NCBI GenBank assembly: GCA_902810755.1 | Contig: CADDYT010000152.1 | Location: 1 to 15,216, forward strand | Direction of reading: 5' to 3' | From: Chloroflexota bacterium | Lineage (GTDB): Bacteria; Chloroflexota; Ktedonobacteria; Ktedonobacterales; Ktedonobacteraceae | Length of the DNA: 15,216 nt | Part shown: positions 7,014-13,423 of the stretch, piece after piece | How the letters are laid out: each line of letters opens with the position of its first letter | Position numbering within the stretch: the first letter of the stretch is position 1 | Translations under genes and position numbers: made by a program | The notes under the pieces: generated by a model | The model's input: the letters and a program-made list of their open reading frames with translations, nothing else | What the model was told of the DNA's origin: nothing | Database searches by the model: none

Positions 7014-7930
7014 AGGTCTGACTCCGTCTTCGGCGGCTGGCGCGTACCCCAGGCGGTCACCAGATCCCAGGAGGCGGTAAAACCGGGCTGTTGTGTCTCG
7101 TTTATCGCCTGCTTGCAAAGTTCCTCATAGTTTTCGGGCAACTGCGTCCACTTCCGTATAAACGGGGCGAGCGTACGAGAAGCGAGGCGCAGATCTTCAG
7201 TAATACTGTCACCTCCTGGCGTCCCCTGGCGAAACTCGAGGGTGGAGCGAGAGACCTGAACGTTCTGAACCCCATACTGGCTCATCAGACGTGGCAGTTC
7301 GTCGGCGACTCCGACGGTGCCTTCGGAAGAGAATTCATCGGCTTTACCCGGCTTGAAGAGGTGTCCTGAGTTGTAGAGGGCGTCTCCCATTGCTTTTGAC
7401 ATGAGCATGGGGGACGAAGTGCTGGTAGAGACGCGGGCGATCTCGGTGATGCGAATGATGGCATCGGGGCGCGCGATGCGCTGCATTTCATTGAGCAGTT
7501 TGGGCCAGTCCCAGGTGCGCATAAAGCCGGTGATCAAGCGCGCATTCACCAGGTCGAAGTAATCTTTCGGGAATTCGAGGGCGAGCAGGGCGTCCATCAC
7601 GTGAAACTCGACGCGGTCGCTTACTCCTGCTTCCTGCGCCTGTCTGCGCGCGTATTCGATCATCTTGTTGTTGACATCAATGCCCACCAGCTGCATCACG
7701 TTGGGGTAGGTCTTTGCCGCTTCGATGAGCCAGCCGCCGGTACCGCAGCCAATATCAAGGATGCGCTTGAAGCTGGCGGCATTCGGCTGTTCCGGTAATG
7801 GGCCGCCCATTGCTTCTGTTATCATCTGATCTTGAACAGCCAGGCGGGTCATTTCATCTTGATTGGAGCGATCGACGGCATAGGTGCTGGAATACTGACG
7901 GGCCGGGTCGTTAGAACGATTCGTAGTCAT
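7010..7930 (-). CDS. Class I SAM-dependent methyltransferase
   Basis: A 306-residue protein with a Rossmann-type methyltransferase core: motif I LDIGCGTGGW at 58-67, the ribose-binding acidic strand VGIDVNNKMI (D85), then a region rich in acidic/aromatic residues (HVMDALLALEFPKDYFDLV) for motifs II-III. The C-terminal third is helical and carries no recognised domain. The substrate is unknown. It starts 28 bases downstream of the SorC-family regulator on the same strand, so the two are probably cotranscribed. The SD is weak (an AG-rich GAGAGAAC stretch before ATG 7930). Its TAA overlaps the TAG of the convergent epimerase. Confidence 0.85.
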   Translation of the reverse strand: MTTNRSNDPARQYSSTYAVDRSNQDEMTRLAVQDQMITEAMGGPLPEQPNAASFKRILDIGCGTGGWLIEAAKTYPNVMQLVGIDVNNKMIEYARRQAQEAGVSDRVEFHVMDALLALEFPKDYFDLVNARLITGFMRTWDWPKLLNEMQRIARPDAIIRITEIARVSTSTSSPMLMSKAMGDALYNSGHLFKPGKADEFSSEGTVGVADELPRLMSQYGVQNVQVSRSTLEFRQGTPGGDSITEDLRLASRTLAPFIRKWTQLPENYEELCKQAINETQQPGFTASWDLVTAWGTRQPPKTESDL

Positions 7931-7958
7931 ACCTGTTCTCTCTGTCCTTTCTGCTTGC

Positions 7959-9002
7959 TCACCTGTTTTCGATGAGCAACATCTGAGCCGTGACGTGATC
8001 GGTAATGAGAATGCTGATTATTCGAGATTTGATGGCCGCGCGGATAGCGGGAAGGTAGCGCGCGCTTCCTCCCACGATAAGAATTACCTTTGCATTGCCA
8101 CGCTGAATCCTCTCTTTCAAACCCGGAAAATCCAGCCCTGAGAGATAAAACGGGGGTGGGTCGATCAAGTGGTTGATGCACCTGCCCTCCGCGTCAAAGA
8201 GCCAGTGGTTGATATCAACAGCGGGCCTGTAGGAGTCGAATACATCGAGCTGCGCTTGCGTGGTAATGCCGCTGTTCACCAGGCTTGGGTCTTTATAGTT
8301 CGTAAAGAGGCTGGTGATGACAACTGAGGCATGGCTCATCAGGTCATAAGCGAGTTTGATGGTCGGGATCTGGCGCACGCTCTCTAACATCTGCTGATCT
8401 GAGAAGAAAGCGGGGCAGGGAAACCAGACATGCTCGGCGCCATACGCTTCGGCGAGGTCGAAGGCAACCAGGTTGGCATCTCCATAGCCGGTGCGCGGCT
8501 GGACGAAGCCAATGGTTGCCACCACCTGCAGCCGGGGCAGCAGTCTGGTGGGTTTGAGATGCCTGACAAAGCCGCGCATAAAGCGTTTACCGCCCGATAC
8601 TGCTACGATATCGTCATCGGTGAGCAGTTGATCAATGTATTCGGATGCTGTCGTGCTAATATCCGTGACCACATCCTCCAGCGTGTCTTCAGCAGAAATC
8701 TCGTTGAGATTGCGGCCCGCGACCAGGACCACATCATCCAGCCCAAGTTCGACGCGCAGATCGCGAGAAAGGTTGCGCAGGTAGCCGCTACGCACATCAG
8801 GCAAGACGGAAATACGGACAATTCCTCGCTCCCTGGCTTTCTGCAGGGCTTTGCCAACAGCCTGCCTGGAACAATTTTCTAGCTCGGCGATGACCTCCTG
8901 AGAGTTGCCGTCTTCATAGTAGAGATAAGCGATCCTGCGTAAAAAGCGTTCATCCGTCAGAAGCCTTGCTTCTGCATTGGCTCCCTGAAGAATCTCTGGC
9001 AT
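7959..9002 (-). CDS. SorC-family transcriptional regulator
   Basis: A 347-residue regulator. Residues 18-65 form the helix-turn-helix typical of the family (RRIAYLYYEDGNSQEVIAEL then CSRQAVGKALQKARERGIV). Residues 85-340 are the sugar-phosphate-binding effector domain (VAVSGGKR, VVATIGFVQPR, an ILITDHVTAQMLL end). SorC proteins are known to sense phosphorylated sugars or polyols and to control nearby catabolic genes; here no sugar operon adjoins it, only the downstream methyltransferase. ATG 9002 is chosen because AAAGGAG sits 7 bases upstream and homology starts there; an in-frame ATG at 9071 would add 23 non-homologous residues without an SD. Autoregulation is suggested by the repeat at 9107-9126. 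Confidence 0.87.
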   Translation of the reverse strand: MPEILQGANAEARLLTDERFLRRIAYLYYEDGNSQEVIAELENCSRQAVGKALQKARERGIVRISVLPDVRSGYLRNLSRDLRVELGLDDVVLVAGRNLNEISAEDTLEDVVTDISTTASEYIDQLLTDDDIVAVSGGKRFMRGFVRHLKPTRLLPRLQVVATIGFVQPRTGYGDANLVAFDLAEAYGAEHVWFPCPAFFSDQQMLESVRQIPTIKLAYDLMSHASVVITSLFTNYKDPSLVNSGITTQAQLDVFDSYRPAVDINHWLFDAEGRCINHLIDPPPFYLSGLDFPGLKERIQRGNAKVILIVGGSARYLPAIRAAIKSRIISILITDHVTAQMLLIENR

Positions 9003-9106
9003 CAAGCCACTCCTTTCGATGGATTGAGGGGTGCGCCCGCCGTAGGCGCTGAGAAAAACGACTCGCCGCATTCACCTGAAAAACACACCTGAGATTCAGT
9101 CCTCCG

Positions 9107-9126
9107 GTCCGGTTAACTGTCCGGTT
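9107..9126. promoter_or_regulatory. Direct-repeat operator candidate for the SorC-family protein
   Basis: GTCCGGTT occurs at 9107-9114 and 9119-9126, a 12-bp period, lying immediately downstream of the -10 box of the sorC-type promoter. SorC/CggR proteins are known to bind direct repeats as tetramers, so this is a reasonable autoregulatory operator. A flanking CCGG at 9103-9106 adds a partial third half-site. Confidence 0.45.
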
Positions 9127-9128
9127 TT

Positions 9129-9157
9129 AGTATACGCGATTTTTGGCATGCTGTCCA
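9129..9157 (-). promoter_or_regulatory. Promoter of the SorC regulator-methyltransferase operon
   Basis: On the minus strand TGGACA (9157-9152), 17 bases, TATACT (9134-9129); both boxes match five of six. Transcription would start near 9122, leaving a leader of about 120 bases before ATG 9002. That leader holds a CACCTGA direct repeat (9073-9079 and 9086-9092 on the plus strand). Confidence 0.6.
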
Positions 9158-9227
9158 TACCCTCCGATATTGAAGCATCGGTAAGAAAAAGAGAGAAATG
9201 TGAGCAACTATTTCAAATTAGCCATCG

Positions 9228-9245
9228 TTGTAGCAAATGCTACAA
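9228..9245. promoter_or_regulatory. Perfect 18-bp palindrome, transcription factor site candidate
   Basis: TTGTAGCAAATGCTACAA has 8-bp perfect arms around an AA centre. It ends 24 bases upstream of the -35 box of the radical SAM promoter, the usual place for an activator. A second dyad, ACAATT (9243-9248) with AATTGT (9263-9268), overlaps its edge and reaches the -35 box. It is also about 70 bases upstream of the SorC -35 box on the other strand. Confidence 0.5.
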
Positions 9246-9269
9246 TTTACGACAACCATCTCAATTGTC

Positions 9270-9297
9270 TTGACTTTAACATATATTTTGTTATACT
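9270..9297 (+). promoter_or_regulatory. Promoter of the radical SAM-histidine kinase operon
   Basis: TTGACT (9270-9275), 16 bases, TATACT (9292-9297), in an AT-rich stretch. Start near 9304. An inverted repeat TTGTTA (9288-9293)/TAACAA (9303-9308) straddles the -10 box and start site and could be a repressor site. Confidence 0.6.
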
Positions 9298-9343
9298 TGT
9301 TTTAACAACTGATTACTATCTGCGCCAGAAGTAAAGCAGGTAA

Positions 9344-9380
9344 AGATATCTGCGCTGGTGCAGGCGCGATATATCTTTTT
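9344..9380 (+). terminator. Terminator-like hairpin in the leader of the radical SAM gene (possible attenuator)
   Basis: AGATAT (9344-9349) pairs with ATATCT (9371-9376), and inside it GCGC (9352-9355) pairs with GCGC (9364-9367). The hairpin is followed by T9376-9380. It lies about 40 bases after the predicted start site and 40 bases before ATG 9420, so it would act on the leader transcript. CTGCGCCAG (9320-9328) is complementary (one G-U pair) to CTGGTGCAG (9355-9363), which could give an alternative fold. The stem contains a bulge, so strength is uncertain. Confidence 0.35.
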
Positions 9381-9419
9381 CGCGTTTGATACTCATATTC
9401 GGGTAAATGGAGGACTGGC

Positions 9420-10238
9420 ATGCGTCAGCGGATCGCGTTCAAAGTGGAAAAAAGGCGTGTGCTTGTCCCGGTTGGCGAACCCTGCCCGTTTGGCTGCCGC
9501 TATTGCTATACGCGAGGCGGTGAAGTCGGCCTGGCACGTGTTGAGATGGAAGAGATTCTCGCCCGTTTCCGTGAATTTGCGCTGGAAACCTCGTTTGACG
9601 CGATTCAGCTAGGCTATGACGGCGATCCTTTTGCGCGCCCGGCACGCGGCCTGGCTATGCTGCGCGAGTTAGCATTTCTGGGCAAGCATGTAAATTTTAG
9701 CACCAAGGCGCTGATTGAGGGGGCGGATCTGGCCGCACTGCAAGAGATCAATCGCTTTATGGATGAGCGTGCTGTCGTGTTGAGCGCGCTGGTCTCCCTC
9801 AGTTGCTGGGATTCGGCGGCGGTGGTAGAGCCGCACACGCCGTCGCCTGCCGAGCGTATACGCACGGTTGCCAATCTCACCAGCATCGGTGTCCCTGTAT
9901 TTATTGCTTTACGTCCCATACTCCCTCATATTCCTGATGCGGAATACGAGCGCATTGTGGTGGAAGGGGTACGTGCTGGTTCTGAAGGGTTTATTGTCGG
10001 ACCGCTTTATGCCGACAGACGCGGGCGGTTTGTGCGTTTTATTCCGCAGGAGATACTCGCTGCTGTTCCCAGCCGAACCAGCAGCGTGTCCTGGTCAGCT
10101 CATGCGCCCACCTGGACACGCTATGAAGACGTGGAGCGTCTCCAGCGGCTGAATTCCCTCATTGAGCAATGCGGAGGACGCGCTTTCCAGTCTTCCGCCG
10201 ATGTGATGGCGCTGGTGCAACAGAGAGTTGTGGGTTGA
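9420..10238 (+). CDS. Radical SAM protein, SplB-like (COG1533 type)
   Basis: A 272-residue protein with the radical SAM cluster motif C22-PFG-C26-RY-C29 close to the N-terminus, followed by LGYDGDPFARP and a TIM-barrel-like series of strands. The segment VSLSCWDSAAVVEPHTPSP and the later RPILPHIPDAEY match the pattern of spore photoproduct lyase-like proteins (S-S-D, EP.APSP, PIIPglnD). It is shorter than true spore photoproduct lyase (about 340 residues), so the substrate is not assumed. It should bind a 4Fe-4S cluster and cleave S-adenosylmethionine. ATG 9420 follows GGAGG at 7 bases. A sensor kinase begins 26 bases after its stop, so the two are likely one operon. Confidence 0.82.
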   Translation: MRQRIAFKVEKRRVLVPVGEPCPFGCRYCYTRGGEVGLARVEMEEILARFREFALETSFDAIQLGYDGDPFARPARGLAMLRELAFLGKHVNFSTKALIEGADLAALQEINRFMDERAVVLSALVSLSCWDSAAVVEPHTPSPAERIRTVANLTSIGVPVFIALRPILPHIPDAEYERIVVEGVRAGSEGFIVGPLYADRRGRFVRFIPQEILAAVPSRTSSVSWSAHAPTWTRYEDVERLQRLNSLIEQCGGRAFQSSADVMALVQQRVVG

Positions 10239-10264
10239 TTGCATCCGTTGGCAAAGGAGCGCGC

Positions 10265-11512
10265 ATGGACAGGGAAGAATTATTCTTTGTGCGATTACTG
10301 GCCCTCCCTGCCAGGAAACGCCTGGCGCTGGTTCTCACCGTCTTCGTTGTATGTATGGCTTGCTTTTACCTGGCATATGTAGCGTCTGCGGAGGCGTATT
10401 TCGGTTGGCTGCTGATCCTCCCCCCTGTCTGTGCGACCTGGTTTTTCGGATGGCGAGGAGGCCTGCTCAGTCTGGCAGGGTCGGTCCTGTCAACAGGTTT
10501 TTCCTCTATGCTGATGCCGGACGCTGCATTCTGGCACAGCACCTCTCTTATCGTATTAATCACTGGAACGCTCGCTGGCCTCGCTGTGTGCCTGGTAGTA
10601 GAAGTGTTGCGTCGCGTGATTGTTACATTGCTCGATGAACGGCAACAGGTGGAGCGTCTCCAGCAAACCTATCAACAGGAACACACGCTCAGTGAGTGGA
10701 AAGAGCGGATTTTCCAGGACCTCAGCCATGAATTGCGCGTCCCTCTGACGCAGACCAGCGGCTACCTGGAGTTGCTGGAAACGTATCAGGATAGCCTTGA
10801 CGAGGCCACGCGCACCCAGTTTCTCTCGCTGGCGCGCAATGGCTGCGACGAACTACTCAATTTGATCAGAATTGCGATAGAGACGCTTCATGCCTCAGAT
10901 ATGCGCCGCCCTCTCACTATGAGCCTCTTCTCGCTGCGTCAGGAGGTTCAGGCGGTTCTCTCCCTGTACGAGTCGCGCCTGCTGCAGGAGCATCATGTCG
11001 ATCTGGATATCCCTGAATCGATATATGTTTACGCCGACGCGGGTGTTGTGCGCCAGATCGTGCGTAATTTGCTGACAAATGCCTGCAAATATACCCCTGC
11101 CTGGACGCCTGTTGTAGTGAGCGCCGATTCCGCCGACGAAGCGGATCAGACAGGCATGGTTTGTGTGCATGTGCGCGATTATGGACCCGGTATCCCTCCT
11201 GAACAGCAAGCTTCTCTGTTTCAGCGTTTTGTGCGCCTGCCAAACGCTACAAAGGGGAAGCAACCGGGAAGCGGTCTGGGGCTGGCCATCTGCAAGCAAC
11301 TGGTCGAGGCGATGGGCGGAACAATTCGCGTGGAGAGTAGCGGGAAAGATGGCGAGGGATGTTGTTTCACATTCACGCTGATCAGCGCATCAGTGCCGTG
11401 CGTTGATGGCCAGACGCAGCACTGCGGGGGGAGTCATGACCAGGCAGAAATGCAGTCCCACAGAGTGCAAATTCAGCAGGATGCGGTCTCGTTGGTCAGA
11501 CGGGGTCGTTAA
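10265..11512 (+). CDS. Membrane sensor histidine kinase
   Basis: A 415-residue kinase. Residues 18-115 contain about four hydrophobic segments with very short loops, so sensing is probably in or near the membrane. A coiled linker (124-148) leads to the H-box FQDLSHELRVPL with phospho-acceptor H155. The ATPase domain has the N-box NLLTNACKYTP (268-278), G1 DYGPGIP (305-311) and G2 GSGLGLAI (335-342). About 40 residues follow the last ATPase strand (after TFTLI, 368-373); this tail is polar with several Cys/His and looks unlike the rest. ATG 10265 is chosen for AAAGGAG five bases upstream; an earlier in-frame ATG lies inside the radical SAM gene. No response regulator is adjacent, so its partner must be elsewhere. 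Confidence 0.88.
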   Translation: MDREELFFVRLLALPARKRLALVLTVFVVCMACFYLAYVASAEAYFGWLLILPPVCATWFFGWRGGLLSLAGSVLSTGFSSMLMPDAAFWHSTSLIVLITGTLAGLAVCLVVEVLRRVIVTLLDERQQVERLQQTYQQEHTLSEWKERIFQDLSHELRVPLTQTSGYLELLETYQDSLDEATRTQFLSLARNGCDELLNLIRIAIETLHASDMRRPLTMSLFSLRQEVQAVLSLYESRLLQEHHVDLDIPESIYVYADAGVVRQIVRNLLTNACKYTPAWTPVVVSADSADEADQTGMVCVHVRDYGPGIPPEQQASLFQRFVRLPNATKGKQPGSGLGLAICKQLVEAMGGTIRVESSGKDGEGCCFTFTLISASVPCVDGQTQHCGGSHDQAEMQSHRVQIQQDAVSLVRRGR

Positions 11513-11814
11513 CATCGAACTCGATTGCACCGTTTTGCCGGTCGCGGTTATATGTCCCTGATGCCCCGGTTGATTTTGTCCTTGCGTCGCTGAAGAGAAC
11601 AGGGCCGCTATCCTCGTCTGCCCGCTGGACACGCGCAACCTGTCTGGTGGAAAATGCCGCAGAACCGGAGGAGAAGTAGCTGACTCGAAGACTGCCGACG
11701 AACGACGTTTTAGAGCATCGACCACAAGAAATCTGGTCCATACAGATTCTGAACCAACCTGTCGGTGCTTTCCACTTGCGTGTCTACCAGTTTCCACAGC
11801 CTGCAGATCTGCTC
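11513..11814. other. Gap without a confident gene between the kinase and the mer control region
   Basis: About 300 bases with no frame that combines a start, an SD and recognisable similarity. On the minus strand two short frames look mildly protein-like: 11496-11741 (81 codons) and 11710-11851 (47 codons, ending in a sequence rich in Trp, Leu and acidic residues), but neither has an SD. A decayed mobile or regulatory gene is possible. GCAGATCTGC (11803-11812), a 10-bp palindrome, lies just upstream of the mer -35 box. No clear terminator follows the kinase. Confidence 0.4.
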
Positions 11815-11844
11815 TTGACTTGCATAGCCTCTGTGTGATATGAT
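11815..11844 (+). promoter_or_regulatory. Promoter of the mercury-resistance operon
   Basis: TTGACT (11815-11820), 18 bases, TATGAT (11839-11844) with TGA before it, an extended -10. Start near 11851, about 60 bases before ATG 11913. The 9-bp string TGACTTGCA occurs at the -35 box (11816-11824) and again at 11868-11876. Confidence 0.6.
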
Positions 11845-11870
11845 CTTCATATCAGGATATACGTATATGA
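11837..11870. promoter_or_regulatory. ArsR-type operator cluster over the mer promoter
   Basis: Three overlapping dyads: GATATGA-TCT-TCATATC (11837-11853, 7-bp perfect arms), ATATACGTATAT (11857-11868, perfect), and TCATAT (11847-11852) with ATATGA (11865-11870), 9 of 12 matches as a 12+12 repeat. ArsR-family sensors typically bind AT-rich imperfect 12-x-12 repeats between the -10 box and the start codon, as here, and leave when metal binds. Confidence 0.55.
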
Positions 11871-11912
11871 CTTGCAGAGGGCAGGTATAGGCGATGAGGA
11901 AAGGAAAGACAC

Positions 11913-12329
11913 ATGGAACAGGTCTCTGAAGTTGGCAGCGCGCCTGTGGGCGTAGGGCAGATGAATGCTCCTCTGGTGGTAACTGGAGGAGCCGATGCGC
12001 CGCTCGCCACGAACGAAGCCGAACTCTACGCTCGCTTCTTTCGCGTGTTGAGCGACCCGACACGGGTGCGGTTGTTACACCTGCTCCTTGAGGCTCCCGA
12101 TGCCGGGTACACAGTCAGTGAACTGGTCGCTGCCATTGGGGCACCGCAGGGGCGCATCTCGACCCATCTGGGATGCTTACGCTGGTGTGGCCTTGTGCAG
12201 CCGTACCGGGAGGGGAAATACGTCTACTACCGCATCACTGATCCCCGTGTGCGTGAGATTCTGGCCCTGGGCGGGGCAGTAATGCGCGACCATGCTGCAG
12301 GCGTTGCCTCCTGCGGAGTTATCCGCTGA
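11913..12329 (+). CDS. ArsR-family metal sensor of the mer operon (CmtR-like)
   Basis: A 138-residue winged-helix repressor. Residues 36-110 carry the ArsR fold: ELYARFFRVLSDPTRVRLL, then the recognition helix APQGRISTHLGCLRWCGLV and the wing EGKYVYYRI. C88 and C92 in HLGCLRWCGLV and C134 near the end (spacing 4 and 42) closely mirror the metal ligands C57, C61 and C102 of mycobacterial CmtR, a Cd/Pb sensor. Streptomyces mer operons are likewise controlled by an ArsR-type protein called MerR, so Hg(II) is the likely inducer here. The first 33 residues are a Gly/Ala-rich extension; ATG 11913 follows AGGAAAGGA. It is the first gene of the operon and sits under the operator cluster, so autoregulation is expected. 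No MerR-family regulator is present. Confidence 0.85.
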   Translation: MEQVSEVGSAPVGVGQMNAPLVVTGGADAPLATNEAELYARFFRVLSDPTRVRLLHLLLEAPDAGYTVSELVAAIGAPQGRISTHLGCLRWCGLVQPYREGKYVYYRITDPRVREILALGGAVMRDHAAGVASCGVIR

Positions 12330-12397
12330 GCAACGAGGGCGCCGGGAAGCTGCACTGTACCTTTTGCCTGCTCGATAGAAGAAAGGATGGTTCCAGT

Positions 12398-13423
12398 ATG
12401 CCTCTCTACCAGATGCATCGTCATCATGTAGAGCGGACACCATCATCGCGTGTCGCGAAATTCTGGAGCAGTGCGACCATTCTGGTCGTAGGGCTGGCGG
12501 GACTGATCCACCTCTCGCTCATTCGCGAACACTTTGCAGAGCAGTTCATCTACGGGCTGGTCTTCACCGTCCTGGCGCTCTTTCAGCTCACGCTTGCGCT
12601 CCTGCTGGCCCTGCGGCCAGGGCGGCGCGTCTACCGTGTGGGCATCTGGGGCAGTGGGCTGATCGTGTTCGTCTATGTTGTGACGCGGCTCATTCCCCTT
12701 CCTGGGGCAAGCGGGCCAGAGGAGGTGGATGTACTGGGGATCGCCGCAACGGGTCTGGAAATTGCCGCCGTCCTGCTACTTGCTGTCGCCCTGCCTGAGC
12801 CAGAAACGTCTCACAGGAGGCAAAGTGCGCCGCTGTGGTGGGGACTCGCAGGGGCAATAGTTTTCTGGCACCTCTGGCTGATTTTGACAGGTATCGTGCA
12901 GTGGACGAGTGTAATCTACATCTCGCCGCTCACCTGGGTTGGCACAGACTCCTGGTCGGCGCTCATGCCGATTCTGGTAGGGGAGCCACTGCCGCACCTC
13001 TGGCTGGCCGCGCCCTGGTGGAGCCTGCCTGCCGCGTTTGTACTCGCCGTGCTGGTAGGCCTCAACCTCGGATACTCCACCCGCCTGCTGATTAATGGCT
13101 ATGAGAGTTCCAGAGGGCGCCGGGCCAGACTGCTCGCGTTGTTGCCGGCGGGGCTGGCCGCCCCGGTGTGCTGTACCGCGAGTACGCCGTTGCTGGCTCT
13201 CCTGGGGGTGCCGCTTTTCCTCGGCGTGATGGCAGCCCCCTTTGCCGCCTTGCTTTCCGCCGTGTTGCTGATCATCAGCCTGGTTTTCTTGCGCATGAGG
13301 AGTGTTCGCGCCACCTGTATGCCTGTGGATCCCAGAGGAAGGGCTTGCTGTACTGATAGCGAGGAGAAGGAACAGGGCGCCGCCGCCCTTGTCCCTGGGA
13401 ACCATGCAAGGAGGGTGATATGA
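12398..13423 (+). CDS. Multi-span membrane protein with intramembrane Cys-Cys pair, probable Hg(II) transporter
   Basis: A 341-residue inner-membrane protein with about eight hydrophobic segments (roughly 25-42, 50-72, 82-100, 112-132, 148-168, 203-225, 246-272, 275-297). The N-terminal 130 residues resemble a domain of unknown function in Actinobacteria and Chloroflexota. The C-terminal part has a vicinal pair C258-C259 at the start of a helix (PVCCTASTPLLALLG), the arrangement MerT and MerF use to pass Hg(II) across the membrane. A second pair C317-C318 and C307 lie in the tail, and HRHH is at 7-10. Its place between the mer sensor and merA supports a mercury-uptake role, but this is inference. 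The SD AAAGGA lies 10 bases before ATG 12398. Its TGA overlaps the next start (ATGA). Confidence 0.72.
   Translation: MPLYQMHRHHVERTPSSRVAKFWSSATILVVGLAGLIHLSLIREHFAEQFIYGLVFTVLALFQLTLALLLALRPGRRVYRVGIWGSGLIVFVYVVTRLIPLPGASGPEEVDVLGIAATGLEIAAVLLLAVALPEPETSHRRQSAPLWWGLAGAIVFWHLWLILTGIVQWTSVIYISPLTWVGTDSWSALMPILVGEPLPHLWLAAPWWSLPAAFVLAVLVGLNLGYSTRLLINGYESSRGRRARLLALLPAGLAAPVCCTASTPLLALLGVPLFLGVMAAPFAALLSAVLLIISLVFLRMRSVRATCMPVDPRGRACCTDSEEKEQGAAALVPGNHARRVI

Noticed and set aside
9003..9071. Upstream start for the SorC-family protein at 9071
   Set aside because: No SD, non-homologous extension; ATG 9002 has AAAGGAG at 7 bases.
10169..10264. Upstream start for the histidine kinase at 10169
   Set aside because: Lies within the radical SAM coding sequence without an SD; ATG 10265 has AAAGGAG.
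11710..11851. 47-codon minus-strand frame starting in the mer operator
   Set aside because: Protein-like composition but no SD, no recognisable minus-strand promoter and no homologue recalled; noted only as part of the unexplained gap.
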